Below are positions 37,875-47,800 of a DNA stretch of 64,000 bases, piece by piece; within the stretch, counting starts at the first letter, position 1, and every line of letters begins with the position of its first letter. Source of the stretch: JAHEEL01 sp963836085 (GTDB lineage: Bacteria; Actinomycetota; Acidimicrobiia; Spongiisociales; UBA5794); the NCBI GenBank assembly GCA_963836085.1, contig CAWIHT010000011.1, positions 354,880 through 418,879 on the forward strand, given 5' to 3'. Below the pieces are notes generated by a model. The model did no database searches. It was not told the DNA's origin and was given only the letters and a program-made list of their open reading frames with translations. The translations under genes and the position numbers were made by a program.

Positions 37875-39161
37875 ATGACCGAGCAGCAGCTCTCCGGGAC
37901 GGACGCAGAGTGGCTGCCTGCCATCGCATCGGCTGCAGTGATCGGTGGAATCGGTGCCATCGCTGCCCTCGCGTTCTCGGCTGTGGTTGCGGTCGGCCAG
38001 CGTGTCTTGTGGGCCGACGAGGTGGATCCGGCTGCGTTCTCAGGTTCGTGGCGCATTGTTGTGATCTTGACCGGAGCAGGTTTGCTCGTCGGGGTGATTC
38101 ACCGGCTGGACCCGATGGCTCGGGAGGAGAACGCATTCGTCGCATTGGGCACCGGGAGCATCGACCCACGACCCGTGCCCGGTGGCGTTCTCATATCAGC
38201 GGTGTCCCTGATTGGCGGATTCAGCCTCGGCCCTGAGGTGCCGACTGGAATGGCGGCAGCCGGGATAGCCACCTGGTGGGGACGTCGACGTGGGCGATCC
38301 AAGAGCCAAGTGCGCGCCGACACCACTGCAGCGATCACCGGAGCGTGGGGCGGGATGTTCACGACGCCATTCGTCGGAACCCTGCTCAACGTGGAAATGA
38401 GCGTAGGGGCGCGAATCCTGGACTGGCGCAGAATTGCGGCAGATGCCACGGCCGCGGTGGTGGGCTTCAGCGTGTTCTTCGCGGTCGAGTCGGGCTGGTC
38501 CCAGACCCTGCGTTTCCTTTCGCTGGAGCCATACACCCTCGAGGTTTGGCATCTCCTGCTTGCGTCCGGCCTCGGGGTCGCCGGTGCGGTTCTCGGCACG
38601 CTGTTCAAGATCAGCGCGCTGGCGACCCGGGCCTTGGCTGGGCCTCTTCGAGATCGTCCCATCATTCGCAGCACGATGGTCGGGTTCGCGCTCGGGCTGG
38701 TTGGGTTTGCCCTGCCTCTCACCCTCTTTCTCGGCACCGAAGGGCTCACTCAGGTCACCGAGGATCCGCGCGGAATCGGGATCGGCGTCATCGTGGTGAG
38801 TGCCATCGTCAAGTTGATCGCGACGAGCGGTGCGTTGTCATTCGGGTTCATCGGTGGACCGACCTTTCCGCTGCTGTTCACCGGCGGGGCCTTCGGTGCC
38901 GTCCTCTTCGTAGCAGCTCCGGACGTGCCGGAAGCGCTCGCGGTGAGTGCGCTGATGGCTGCCGTTGCGTCTGCAGTCATCCCCGCACCATTCAGCCTCG
39001 CCGTGCTCACCCTGCTGATCGGCGGAATCGGAGCCACCGAGGCCCCACCGGTCTTCGTCGCCGCACTCGTCGCCTTCATCGTCGCTCGCGTCATCGAAGC
39101 AAACATGCAGCGAGGCGATCGCAGGCCCCCATCCGGTCGGCACGGCCCGCCGGCGGCGTGA
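37875..39161 (+). CDS. ClC-type chloride channel/transporter
   Basis: A 428-residue membrane protein with about ten helices. ClC signature loops are present in variant form: GTGSIDP (for GSGIP), LGPEVPTG (for GREGP, gating Glu kept) and GGPTFPLLF (for GxFxP). It may move chloride or a related anion. ATG 37875 is preferred; a TTG at 37854 gives a 7-residue extension. It follows the TrkA-C gene in the same direction, which suggests an ion-transport cluster. Confidence 0.85.
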   Translation: MTEQQLSGTDAEWLPAIASAAVIGGIGAIAALAFSAVVAVGQRVLWADEVDPAAFSGSWRIVVILTGAGLLVGVIHRLDPMAREENAFVALGTGSIDPRPVPGGVLISAVSLIGGFSLGPEVPTGMAAAGIATWWGRRRGRSKSQVRADTTAAITGAWGGMFTTPFVGTLLNVEMSVGARILDWRRIAADATAAVVGFSVFFAVESGWSQTLRFLSLEPYTLEVWHLLLASGLGVAGAVLGTLFKISALATRALAGPLRDRPIIRSTMVGFALGLVGFALPLTLFLGTEGLTQVTEDPRGIGIGVIVVSAIVKLIATSGALSFGFIGGPTFPLLFTGGAFGAVLFVAAPDVPEALAVSALMAAVASAVIPAPFSLAVLTLLIGGIGATEAPPVFVAALVAFIVARVIEANMQRGDRRPPSGRHGPPAA

Positions 39162-39163
39162 GG

Positions 39164-39300
39164 CTAATCAATCCCCGATTGGGTCGCACTCGCTGCGTGG
39201 AGGACATCGACCATTGCGGCCTTGCCTTCGTCAGTCGCGTGCTCGCCGTCGACGAAGAGGTACCCCTTCTCGCGTGGACCCTCGGCGCGTTTGAGTGCCG
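39164..39300 (-). pseudogene. C-terminal fragment resembling an SGNH hydrolase
   Basis: About 44 codons ending with TAG. The segment KGYLFVDGEHATDEGKAAM resembles the catalytic DxxHP block and following helix of SGNH/GDSL hydrolases, with the Pro missing. There is no upstream coding part; the preceding sequence (39301-39500) is non-coding repeat-like DNA. Probably a truncated relic left by element turnover. Confidence 0.35.
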
Positions 39301-39502
39301 CCGAATCCGGAACTCAACGCTGTAAGAGCGGCTGGAACTTAGGGCACGGACACTCCAACCGGCCTCCGACCACATCGCGTCCACATGACGCTGAGAACCA
39401 CTGAGAGCCAACGCAAGATGATGAGAGTCCGAAACCCATGAAGCACAAGGCCTGTCGCCGTATGGCGCCGGTGCTACAAGCGCGCGAAATTGCCTCCAGA
39501 AA

Positions 39503-39525
39503 CCTTCACACGGCAGAGGTCACTG
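39503..39525 (+). repeat. tRNA-Val(CAC) 3' half fragment, copy 1 (partial)
   Basis: The sequence ccttcacacggcagaggtca corresponds to an anticodon loop TTCACAC and stem GGCAG. It matches the longer fragment at 44551-44598. A 60-bp flanking stretch upstream (39371-39430) is also similar to 50419-50478. Confidence 0.6.
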
Positions 39526-39615
39526 CGCGCTCGCAGGGGCTCGCCGCCCCGGTTGTGAGGCAATGCGGCCTCGGCTGGCATTCCCTACGGCTACGCCGCA
39601 CATCGCTCAGCTCAA

Positions 39616-39636
39616 GAGTCCGCGAAGAGTCCGCGA
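39616..39636 (+). repeat. GAGTCCGCGA repeats, element A right arm sites
   Basis: Two copies of GAGTCCGCGA, 108 nt inside the right att of element A. They are in the same orientation as the set at 30686-30716. Confidence 0.6.
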
Positions 39637-39743
39637 GAGGATGGGAAACGGCGAGAAAGTCGCGAACCACTGAACACCGAAAAGCTAGGCGGCACAAGGG
39701 ATTCTCCCGATTCGCCCAGGCCCACAACACCCCCTGATCTCAC

Positions 39744-39829
<86 letters not shown>

Positions 39830-39881
39830 ACGTTCATGGAGGCATCCATTCCTCGTGGCGGGCGACCGTCGGATGTCTGCG

Positions 39882-39903
39882 CGGCGCCTATCCGGCGCCT
39901 ATC
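39882..39903 (+). repeat. CGGCGCCTATC repeats, element B left arm sites
   Basis: Two adjacent copies of CGGCGCCTATC (39882-39892 and 39893-39903), and a third copy at 52924-52934 just before the right att of element B. They differ from the element A repeats, as expected for a different integrase. Confidence 0.6.
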
Positions 39904-40033
39904 AAGCGTCGAACATCTCTGCGAGGCGCTCCACGGCCTCGCGCTGCATGTTCGGCAGGACGGCCGAGTACACATCCAATGTCACGCTGATCGACGAGTG
40001 ACCGAGTCGTTCTTGAACGACCTTTGGCGGAGT
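39902..40033 (-). pseudogene. int: 3' end of a tyrosine integrase, cut by an IS
   Basis: About 44 codons ending with TGA, encoding the catalytic C-terminus (ERLGHSSISVTLDVYSAVLP, with GH and the nucleophile Tyr) and a short tail. It lies 72 nt from att copy 2, where an element B integrase should be. The rest of the gene is missing: an IS3-family element starts at 40034 and no integrase sequence follows on its other side, so the disruption involved a deletion. Confidence 0.8.
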
Positions 40034-40067
40034 TGCCCCGTTTCGGTGGACACGGGTTTCTGCCTTT

Positions 40068-40957
40068 TCATGCCGCGTGGTCAGCGTAGACGGCGGCGGG
40101 TGTGCGGTGCCCGAGGCGGGCTTGGTGACGGTTCCGGTTGTAGAAGGCCTCGATGTAGGCGAACAGGATCGTGCGGAGCTGGGAGCGGGTCATCTCCGAC
40201 CACGGGCCGTGGAAATGGCGGATCTCCTTCTTGATCGTCGCCCACGTGGATTCCATTGCAGCATTGTCGAAGCAATTCCCGGTCCTCGAGTATGACGGTG
40301 CGATGCCCCAGTCGGCCAGGCGGGTCGAGAACTCCAGCGACGTGTATTGCGGATCCCACTGTCGTCGCAATGCCTCAGCTCGCTGTCGTGATGGCGGCAA
40401 CCGAGCGCCATCACCAGGGCGTTGACCACCAGGTCGGTGGTCTGGTGGACCCCCATCGACCAGCCAACAATCGACTGATCATGCAGGTCCTTGATGCCGG
40501 CAAGGAACAGCTTCCCATCCCAACAGGCGAACTCGGTGATGTCCGCCACCCATCTGCGGTCAGGCGCTTCGGCGGTGAAATCCCGCTGCAACAGATCCGG
40601 CGCCGGTGCGGTGTTCGGCCAGCCTCGGCGCCATCTACGGCGACCGTGCACCCCAACCAGACCGTGGATAGCCATCAACCTGGCGATCCGCTTCCGACCC
40701 ACCCGCCATCCCCGGTGCCGCAACTGGCCGCCGATCCGTGGCGCACCCTAGGTGCCTTGGAACGCCCGATGAATGTCGACGATCGCCTCAGCCAAGACCT
40801 CGTCGTCGAGGTCACGGCTCGACGGTGCCCGGTGGCGCCACGCATAGAAGCTCGAACGCGGAACATCGACGAGGACACAGAGCCTGGTGACCGGATACTC
40901 GCCGGCATACTCGGAGACGAACCGTCGGCTCACCTGCTCGTCTCCCGAGCGAAACAT
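40068..40957 (-). pseudogene. IS3 transposase OrfB, broken
   Basis: Integrase-core (DDE) half of an IS3 transposase. The HTH_21-like region (EYPVTRLCVLVDVPRSSFYAW) is followed by an in-frame TAG at 40748-40750. The core has WVADITEF (first Asp) and a frameshift near 40360 in the H-SD-RGSQYTS block, then a third part with GNCFDNAAMES and the catalytic Glu. Two lesions indicate an inactive copy. Confidence 0.85.
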
Positions 40958-41211
40958 GCTGCCGCCTTCCGCAGGATCTCCCGGTTCATCCGCAACTCGC
41001 GGTTCTCCTTGCGGAGCCGCTCCAACTCGGTCCGCCCATCGACGTCGAGACCGGACTCGGCCTCCAGACGGGCCTGCTTCACCCAAGTGGCAAGCGACCC
41101 ATCCGCGATACCGAGTGATCGCGCGACTTCCGCTCTCGGCCGATCAGACGACCGATACAACTCGACTGCCTCACGACGGAACTCCTCCGGATACCTCGAC
41201 GATCGACCCAT
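40930..41211 (-). CDS. IS3 transposase OrfA
   Basis: A 93-residue DNA-binding protein with a helix-turn-helix (AEVARSLGIADGSLATWV) and a leucine-zipper-like tail (LERLRKENRELRMN). It ends FARETSR, where a programmed -1 shift would join OrfB. Start ATG at 41211, MGRSSRYPEEFR. Confidence 0.85.
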   Translation of the reverse strand: MGRSSRYPEEFRREAVELYRSSDRPRAEVARSLGIADGSLATWVKQARLEAESGLDVDGRTELERLRKENRELRMNREILRKAAACFARETSR

Positions 41212-41649
41212 TCCGGGCCTCCTTCCCCTGAGACTCACCCCAGGATCGGGTGTCCAAGAAACCGGGTCACCTCCAAGCAGGAGAGCGACATATGGGCCTT
41301 CCCTGGTTGAGTTGATGGGGGCAGGTTTGTGCTCCCGGCAGGGGTTGGGAGGAACCATCATTCGTGGATCACCGAAAGTGGAGAGGGCACGGCAGACTGG
41401 TGTACCTCCGGATCACGTGCCGCAGGCAGCACTGGCACAGAGTCCCGCCTTTCGCTCCCGACCGGTCCGAGCCGACCCGAGGCACCGACTCCGCGTTGGA
41501 GTCGGTGCCCGCCGTCACACCTCTCGAGGACTAGCGGCGGACCTTGTCTGCTCATCAAGCTACGCCGGCCCTGCGCATATGATGGATTTCATGCTGCAGG
41601 CGCCGGTCCGACCCCCGTCTCTGAGACGCCGCACGTCGGAAGGCCGATA

Positions 41650-42378
41650 GTGGTTCCGCTGATCGCCATCACCGTCGCCGTCGGCGGGTACCTCATCGGA
41701 TCTGTTTCCTTTGCACGTCTCGTCGGGCGCCGCACGGCTCCAGAAGACGAATTCGGGATCGAGCGCCTCGAGTGGCGAGAGGGTGCGGGCTTCACCGTGG
41801 AGAACGTCTCCGCGACCAGCGTGGAGACGAGGAGCGGCGAACGGTACGGCTGCATGACCGCACTCCTTGACATTGCCAAGGCGTTCGTGCCGACGCTCGG
41901 ACTCAGGTTGGCATACCCCGATGCCTCCTATGACATCGTCTGCGCCGCTGCGGTGACGCTCGGTCATGTCTACCCGGTGTTCTACCGCTTCAAGGGTGGC
42001 CGAGGCACGTCCACCATCCTCGGCGGACTGCTGGCACTGGCCCCGTTTTCGATCCCGGTCACCATTGTGGTCGGCTACCTCCTCGGCCTGTTCGTCTTCA
42101 AGGACGTGCTCCTGGCGCACCATGCCGGGTGGCTACTGCTGCTTCCGATCTGGTTCGTCCTCCTCGGGCAGTGGGATCTGGTCGTCTACGCGATCGTCGT
42201 GAATGTCATTCGCTGGAGTGCCTCGATCCCGGAACTGCGCGCCTACTGGAGATATCGTCAGGCCGGCGAGTTCCAGACGCGCGAGTTCCACGACGCCATC
42301 GAGCAGACCCACATCGGATACGTACACCGAGACCTCCGTCGGCGGGGTTGGATCCACTACCCATACATGGATGAGTGA
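41650..42378 (+). CDS. PlsY-like acylglycerol-phosphate synthase (acyltransferase)
   Basis: A 242-residue membrane protein similar to PlsY, which transfers acyl groups from acyl-phosphate to glycerol 3-phosphate. It has the N-terminal GSVSFARLVGRR helix and the loop FYRFKGGRGTSTILG matching the KGGKGVAT-type phosphate loop, plus five or six helices. The GTG at 41650 follows GGAAGG. The C-terminus (about 200-242) extends beyond typical PlsY. The preceding 380 nt (41270-41649) show no gene. Confidence 0.78.
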   Translation: MVPLIAITVAVGGYLIGSVSFARLVGRRTAPEDEFGIERLEWREGAGFTVENVSATSVETRSGERYGCMTALLDIAKAFVPTLGLRLAYPDASYDIVCAAAVTLGHVYPVFYRFKGGRGTSTILGGLLALAPFSIPVTIVVGYLLGLFVFKDVLLAHHAGWLLLLPIWFVLLGQWDLVVYAIVVNVIRWSASIPELRAYWRYRQAGEFQTREFHDAIEQTHIGYVHRDLRRRGWIHYPYMDE

Positions 42379-42524
42379 CCGACCCGATGCCCGGCGGGGG
42401 GGATGAGGGATCATCGCGAGCGTCCGTCCACGGTCGGCAACGAGGAGCTGCCGCGGAGGTATCGGACCGCCGTCGCGCAGTTCGCTCCCGGGGAGCGCGG
42501 CGTCATCAAGTATGTTGAGGCCGC

Positions 42525-44081
42525 ATGCCGCCATATGTTCTCGCGATCGACCTGGGAACCCGAGGGCCCAAGGTGGCCCTTGTGTCGAGCCGTGGCGAAG
42601 TGGTCTCACCGCAGTTCGAGCCCGTCGGCCTCCATCTGAGCCCTGGCGGAGGGGCCGAGCAAGATCCCACCGAATGGTGGGGTGCGATCGGCCGGGCCGT
42701 CCGCCGAGTCCTCGAGCAGGCCCCGGTCCCGCCGGCCGCAGTGGAAGCGGTCTCGTGCACGGGGCAGTGGTCGGGCACGGTACCGGTGGGTGCGGATGGT
42801 CAGCCCCTGGGCAACGCCATCATCTGGATGGATCACCGCGGGGCTCCCTACGTGGCCGAGCTCATCGGCGGACCGGTCCGCTACCAAGGCTACGACCCGC
42901 GCAAGGTCGCTCGCTGGATACGGCTCACGGGAGGCGCCCCCAACAAGTCCGGCAAGGATCCCATCGGGCACATCCTCTTCCTGCGCCATGAACGGCCTGA
43001 CGTGTACGACGCGGCGGCCGTCTTCCTGGAACCAAAGGACTACATCAACCTGCGCCTCACGGGGAAGGTTGCAGGATCGTATGACTCGATCGCACTGCAC
43101 TGGCTCACCGACAATCGCGACCCCAGCGCTGTCGCATACGAAGACGGTCTGTTGGACATGGCTGGGATCGAACGCGGCAAGCTCCCTCCCCTCCACCCCG
43201 CATCGAAGGTGTTCGGTGGACTCGAGGAAACTGCGGCAGACGTGCTCGGGCTCCCGCCCGGGATCCCTGTGCTGACGGGAACACCGGACCTCCATTCGGC
43301 CGCGATCGGTGCCGGAGCGGTCAGTGACCTGGCGACGAACCTCTACGTTGGCACGTCGTCATGGCTCAGTTGTCATGTGCCGTACAAGAAGACGGATCTC
43401 GTGCACAACATCGCCTCGCTCCCTGCTGCGGTCCCGGGCCGCTACCTGGTCGCGAACGAGCAGGAAAGCGCGGGCGCCTGCCTCGATTGGCTCGGAGGCG
43501 TACTGCATCCCGACGTGGCTGACTCCACCGCCTACGAGCTCCTTCCGCGAGCGGCCCTGGAGGCACCGCCGGGAAGCGGCGGGGTCATCTTCACTCCGTG
43601 GCTGTTCGGAGAGAGGACCCCGGTCGAGGACTCGTCCCTACGTGCCGGGTTCTTCAATCAATCTCTCGAAACGGGGCGCGAACACATGGCCCGAGCCGTG
43701 TTCGAAGGAGTGGCCTACAACACGCGGTGGCTCCTCCACCATGTCGAACGGTTCGCCAAGGCGCGCCTCGACCCCATCACCATGGTCGGTGGCGGAGCCC
43801 GATCGGACCTGTGGGCCCAGATCTTCGCCAACGTGCTCGGCCGGACGATCAGACAGGCGGCCGACCCGATCTGGGCGAATGTCCGCGGCGCCGGATTCCT
43901 GGCCCTGGCCAGCCTCGGGCACATCGATTGGGCCGAGATTCCCGATCTTGTGCCCATCGCGAACGTCGTGCGTCCGGACAAAGCCGACCGTGTCGTCCAC
44001 GATCGGGGCTACGAGACGTTCCTGGCGATCCACAAGGCGAACCAACCCATCTATGCCAGGCTCGACCGATCGCAGGGATGA
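42525..44081 (+). CDS. FGGY-family carbohydrate kinase
   Basis: Sugar or polyol kinase, 518 residues. N-terminal phosphate loop AIDLGTRGPK; catalytic Asp in GTPDLHSAAIGAG (about 255); second ATP motif GTSSWLSC (about 283); adenosine motif GGGARSDLWAQIFANVLG (about 420). Closest in layout to xylulose kinases, but the substrate is not deducible. It is co-directional with the PlsY-like gene (146-nt gap), so a glycerol- or polyol-phosphate substrate for lipid synthesis is conceivable. Confidence 0.85.
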   Translation: MPPYVLAIDLGTRGPKVALVSSRGEVVSPQFEPVGLHLSPGGGAEQDPTEWWGAIGRAVRRVLEQAPVPPAAVEAVSCTGQWSGTVPVGADGQPLGNAIIWMDHRGAPYVAELIGGPVRYQGYDPRKVARWIRLTGGAPNKSGKDPIGHILFLRHERPDVYDAAAVFLEPKDYINLRLTGKVAGSYDSIALHWLTDNRDPSAVAYEDGLLDMAGIERGKLPPLHPASKVFGGLEETAADVLGLPPGIPVLTGTPDLHSAAIGAGAVSDLATNLYVGTSSWLSCHVPYKKTDLVHNIASLPAAVPGRYLVANEQESAGACLDWLGGVLHPDVADSTAYELLPRAALEAPPGSGGVIFTPWLFGERTPVEDSSLRAGFFNQSLETGREHMARAVFEGVAYNTRWLLHHVERFAKARLDPITMVGGGARSDLWAQIFANVLGRTIRQAADPIWANVRGAGFLALASLGHIDWAEIPDLVPIANVVRPDKADRVVHDRGYETFLAIHKANQPIYARLDRSQG

Positions 44082-44550
44082 GCCTCTGCGAACGCTGCGC
44101 TGCAAGCCGGAGACTCCCCGCGTCGCCGAAGAAGGGATCGCAGGACCGACCATGGCCGAAGTAGACGGCTACCCAAACGATGCGAGAGCCAACGATTCGC
44201 GACAGCTTCGCGAGCCGCGGGAACCCTTCACTCACGGGCGCCACTCTCCTGGTCACCCATGGAGCAGGCGCCCTGCTAACGAGAGAACTGTTTCGATTGT
44301 GGCGAGTGGTCGGATTGGGCGAAACAGTTGACGACGAGACACGGCTGCTGCTTCGTCAGGCTGAGCCTGGAGTCTCCCAATTCGGGGACTCGTTGTGACC
44401 AGGGCGCGCATTGAACGTGCACACACCAGATCAACAAGCGGCTGCAACCACGCTCAACTCCTCTCAGCAGATGCAGAGTCAAAGCGCTGGCGTGCAACGG
44501 TCTTCGACGCCCGTAGCGCCTACCGGCCGATCGCGATTGGGGTCGGGCAT
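44082..44550. other. intergenic, no gene supported
   Basis: 469 nt between the FGGY kinase stop and the tRNA-Val fragment. Open frames here are short and show no domain, codon or ribosome-site support. It is likely the edge of an inserted segment. Confidence 0.5.
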
Positions 44551-44598
44551 GCCTTCACACGGCAGAGGTCACTGGTCCAATCCCAGTAGCGCCCACCA
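44551..44598 (+). repeat. tRNA-Val(CAC) 3' half, copy 2
   Basis: Fits the 3' half of a tRNA: anticodon loop TTCACAC (CAC), stem GGCAG, variable AGGTC, T arm ACTGG/CCAGT, acceptor AGCGCCC, then ACCA. The 5' half is absent, so it is not a functional tRNA but an att-like footprint. The DNA between here and the BTAD gene (44599-44888) has no other feature I can see. Confidence 0.75.
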
Positions 44599-44888
44599 GG
44601 TCGAGTGCGCGGCGCTGCTATCGGACGCGGCAGCGTCGGCCAAGTCCGCTGCGACCGAGCGGCATAGGCGCCCGCGGGATCTGCCAGCCAAGGGCCGATC
44701 CGCCGTGATCGTGCGCAGACGCGGGAAGCTCCGATCCCAGTCTTGCCGTTCGGAACATCCAGGTCGAACGGGTGTCGGTGAAGCTCGCGTTCGTCGCGAG
44801 CGAGATCGCGATCTAGGGTCAGAAGGCTGTTCGCCGGGGAGGGCCGTCAAATCGGCGCAGACATAGCTGTCGCACGCCACCGCGCCCG

Positions 44889-47800
44889 TCAGTTGTGCAG
44901 AGATCGGATCTCGTCGAGAGTCGGGCAAGGGTCGAGCCGGTAGATGCGACACTCTTCATCGGAAAAGGTGCGTGACAACTGGGCCGCAGCGTGCTCGACG
45001 ACTTCGTCGAAGTCCAGGGTAACGATCGTCCAGGTCGACCCGGCGCCGGCGACTATGTGGTCGCCGTCGAGCCAGTGGCCGTCGGATACCCACGAGATCG
45101 GAACGATGTCAAGCTGCTCGCCGGTCTCGGCGTCAACGATGTGAACGAAGCCGTCGGTACCGCCGAGCATGGCTCGATCCCCGCTCGGCGATAGCGCCAA
45201 TCCCCGCACGCGTTGAGATGGCCCGACGAGTTGGAGTGGCTGCCATTCGTCGGTGTCGACGCGGTGAATGCTGGTGTCGAGGTTCTTCATGAGGAGGAAC
45301 GATCCGTCTCGCGCGACTTCCAGATTGTCCGCCATCCGAAACTCGAACTCGGCGATGATGGCGAAGGTGGTGCGGTCGACTGCCACGAATACGTCACTCT
45401 CGAGGCGACGGGCGAGAAGCCATCCCGACCCGACCGCCTCGACCCTGGCCAAGCCGCCGATTGCCGCACCGATGTCAAGCGCCTCGCGTTCCTCCAGAGT
45501 CGCCGTGTCCCAGACATGGACGACGCCAGTCTGATCCATGGCCACCAGCTCCGTGCCGTCCGGTGAACAGACGGGAGGAGCGGTAGGCATGAACGTGGTT
45601 CCGCGGCCAGCGCATGCCTCTTCTCCGACCTCTCCCAACTCCCAATCGTCCATCGAGGCTGCACAGCCCATGAAGTCGGTTGTGTCGCCGGTCGCGGAAT
45701 CCCACACAGCAAGAGGCCCGGCACTGCCGGACGAGCTGTCTCCCTTGATGAACAGCACCCGGTCGCCGGGCAGAGTGACAACGTACCGTTGGGCGATCTC
45801 CGCGATCATTGTCTCGCGCAGCGATCCAGTAGCTGTGTCGAATACTGCGAACGATTCAATCGGGTTGCCCGCGGTTCCCACGTGCACCGCCGCTCCGCTG
45901 GAGCTCCCCGGGTTGACACTGAACCGATTCATCTCGAACCAGAAGCGGAGGTCTTGGTCATCAGGGGATGCCTGCCCGCCGGGTGAGAAGTCCCAGACGC
46001 TTATCATTCCGTCGCTGGCGGCGGTGTATAGCAACTGCTCGGTCTCGTCGTAGCCGAGCGAGTGAACCGCTCCGGTTGGCAATGACCGAATGAGTCTGCC
46101 GTCCTCATTGCTCCACAAGCCTGTCGTTTGGCCATTGGTGCCGGCGATGATCACGAAGCCGTCGGGGAACTCGACGAATTCGGCGGCGTAGATCTGGGGT
46201 CGGTCGTCGAGCCCCGTGAATCGATCCGTCGGGTGGCTCGTTGCTAGATCGTAGAGCTGGAGAGCGTACCCGGTGGGGCCATCGGGATCGACGGCGACGA
46301 AGGACGAGCCGTCAGGATGGAATACTCCGACCGTAGCCCCGAGTTCGACGAGGACATCGAACGTCTCGGTGTCGTAGATGACGGCGCGATGCCCCGGCAC
46401 GGGCGGGGCGGCATACTCAATCGCCGCCAGCAGTGGGGCGTCCTCCGCGAATACCGCTTGGCCGAAGACCGGGATCTCCACCGCCTGCTCCCACGTGGTG
46501 GTGTCAAGGATTCGCAGCGACGGTGCCCCGAAGGGGCCGAGGCAGTCGACGTCGACTTGTACTCCGATGTACCGACCGTCGGCTGACCAGGAGCGAGGAC
46601 CGGTGTGGGCGCCACACTGGGAGTTGCCCAGTTCCACCGCTCGCGCAACTGCGCCAGTGGATGCATCGAGCACCAGGAGCCGTGGGTTCGCCTCGGTGGT
46701 GGCGATGGCGACGAACTGCCCGTTCGGCGAGAACACCGGCGAACCTGTCGTGATCGGAGCGCTGGGATCGGGTAGCAGTGCCTTGTCGGCGTGAGCCCAC
46801 CGGTGACCCCACGTGGCCGTGTCGACGAGATGGAGTTCACCGGGAGTCCAGTAGGCAAGCGCCGAACCATCGAGCGACAGATCCATTGCGAGTAGATCTC
46901 CTTCGGGAGCGACGCTGTGCTGAGCCACGAGGATGTCCTCTTGCATGGCCCGACGCAACGTCGTTCTGTGATCCAGCGACACAACCAGATCGGGAGAGGT
47001 TGCGAGCGAGTGGAGCGAGAGCAGGATTGCCAGCTCGGGGTCTTCTCCGATTGCGTTCAGGGCGGCGGCGCTGAGCTCATTGGCGAAGGCTCGTGCCGCT
47101 TCGGTCGCGGCGCGATCTCGTTCTGCGTCGGCGTCAAGCCGATTCTGCTCGGCGCGCGCTGCATTGGCGTCTGCAATCCGCGATTCCTGCTGGGCAAGCT
47201 CCGCTTGCGATCGAGCGTCGTTCCGGGCGAGCATGGCGATCGTGGCCAGCACCAAGGCGATGGCGGCCGCTGTCGCAAGGCCCAGGAGCACCAACCGGCG
47301 CCTCCGCTGGTCGCGCCGAAACCGCTCCTTCTCCGCTCCTTGGCTGGCGGAGAGAAATGCTTCCTCCAGGTGGCTGACGGCGAGGTCGACATCTGATGGA
47401 TCGGAAAACAGGGTCAGCCTCGAGCCGGTGAGAAGGTAGTCGTCGCTTCGGTCGTGATCCTCCCAATCTGCAGCAGCGGCCGCGAGCCGCCGATGGCGAT
47501 TGATGCTCTCCCGGGCCTGATCGACCCAGCCGGCGAGTCGTGGCCATTCCCTCAGAAGCGCCTCGTGCGCGACCTCGACGGTCGGCTCGCCCGTCGACGC
47601 TCGGTCGAATGTGAGCAGTCGGTGGTCCGCGAAGGCCGCCATGACCTTCTCTGCGTCGTCACGACCGCTCAGCTCGTTGATGGCGATCCTCCGGCGCTGG
47701 GGTTCGTCACCGGCAAGAGCCACCAAGTGCAGGAATAGCTGCCGGGCGGTCTCCCGACCGGTGCCTTCGAGCCCCTCGTAGATCTCTTCGGCGCGTTTGG

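Larger units (their letters stand above)
40034..41269 (-). mobile_element. IS3-family insertion sequence
   Basis: Terminal inverted repeats of about 23 bp, imperfect: left end TGCCCCGTTTCGGTGGACAC and right end (inverted) TGACCCGGTTTCTTGGACAC. It carries orfA and orfB on the minus strand. No target-site duplication is evident (AGT on the left, CCT on the right). The element is defective because orfB has a stop and a frameshift. Confidence 0.85.
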
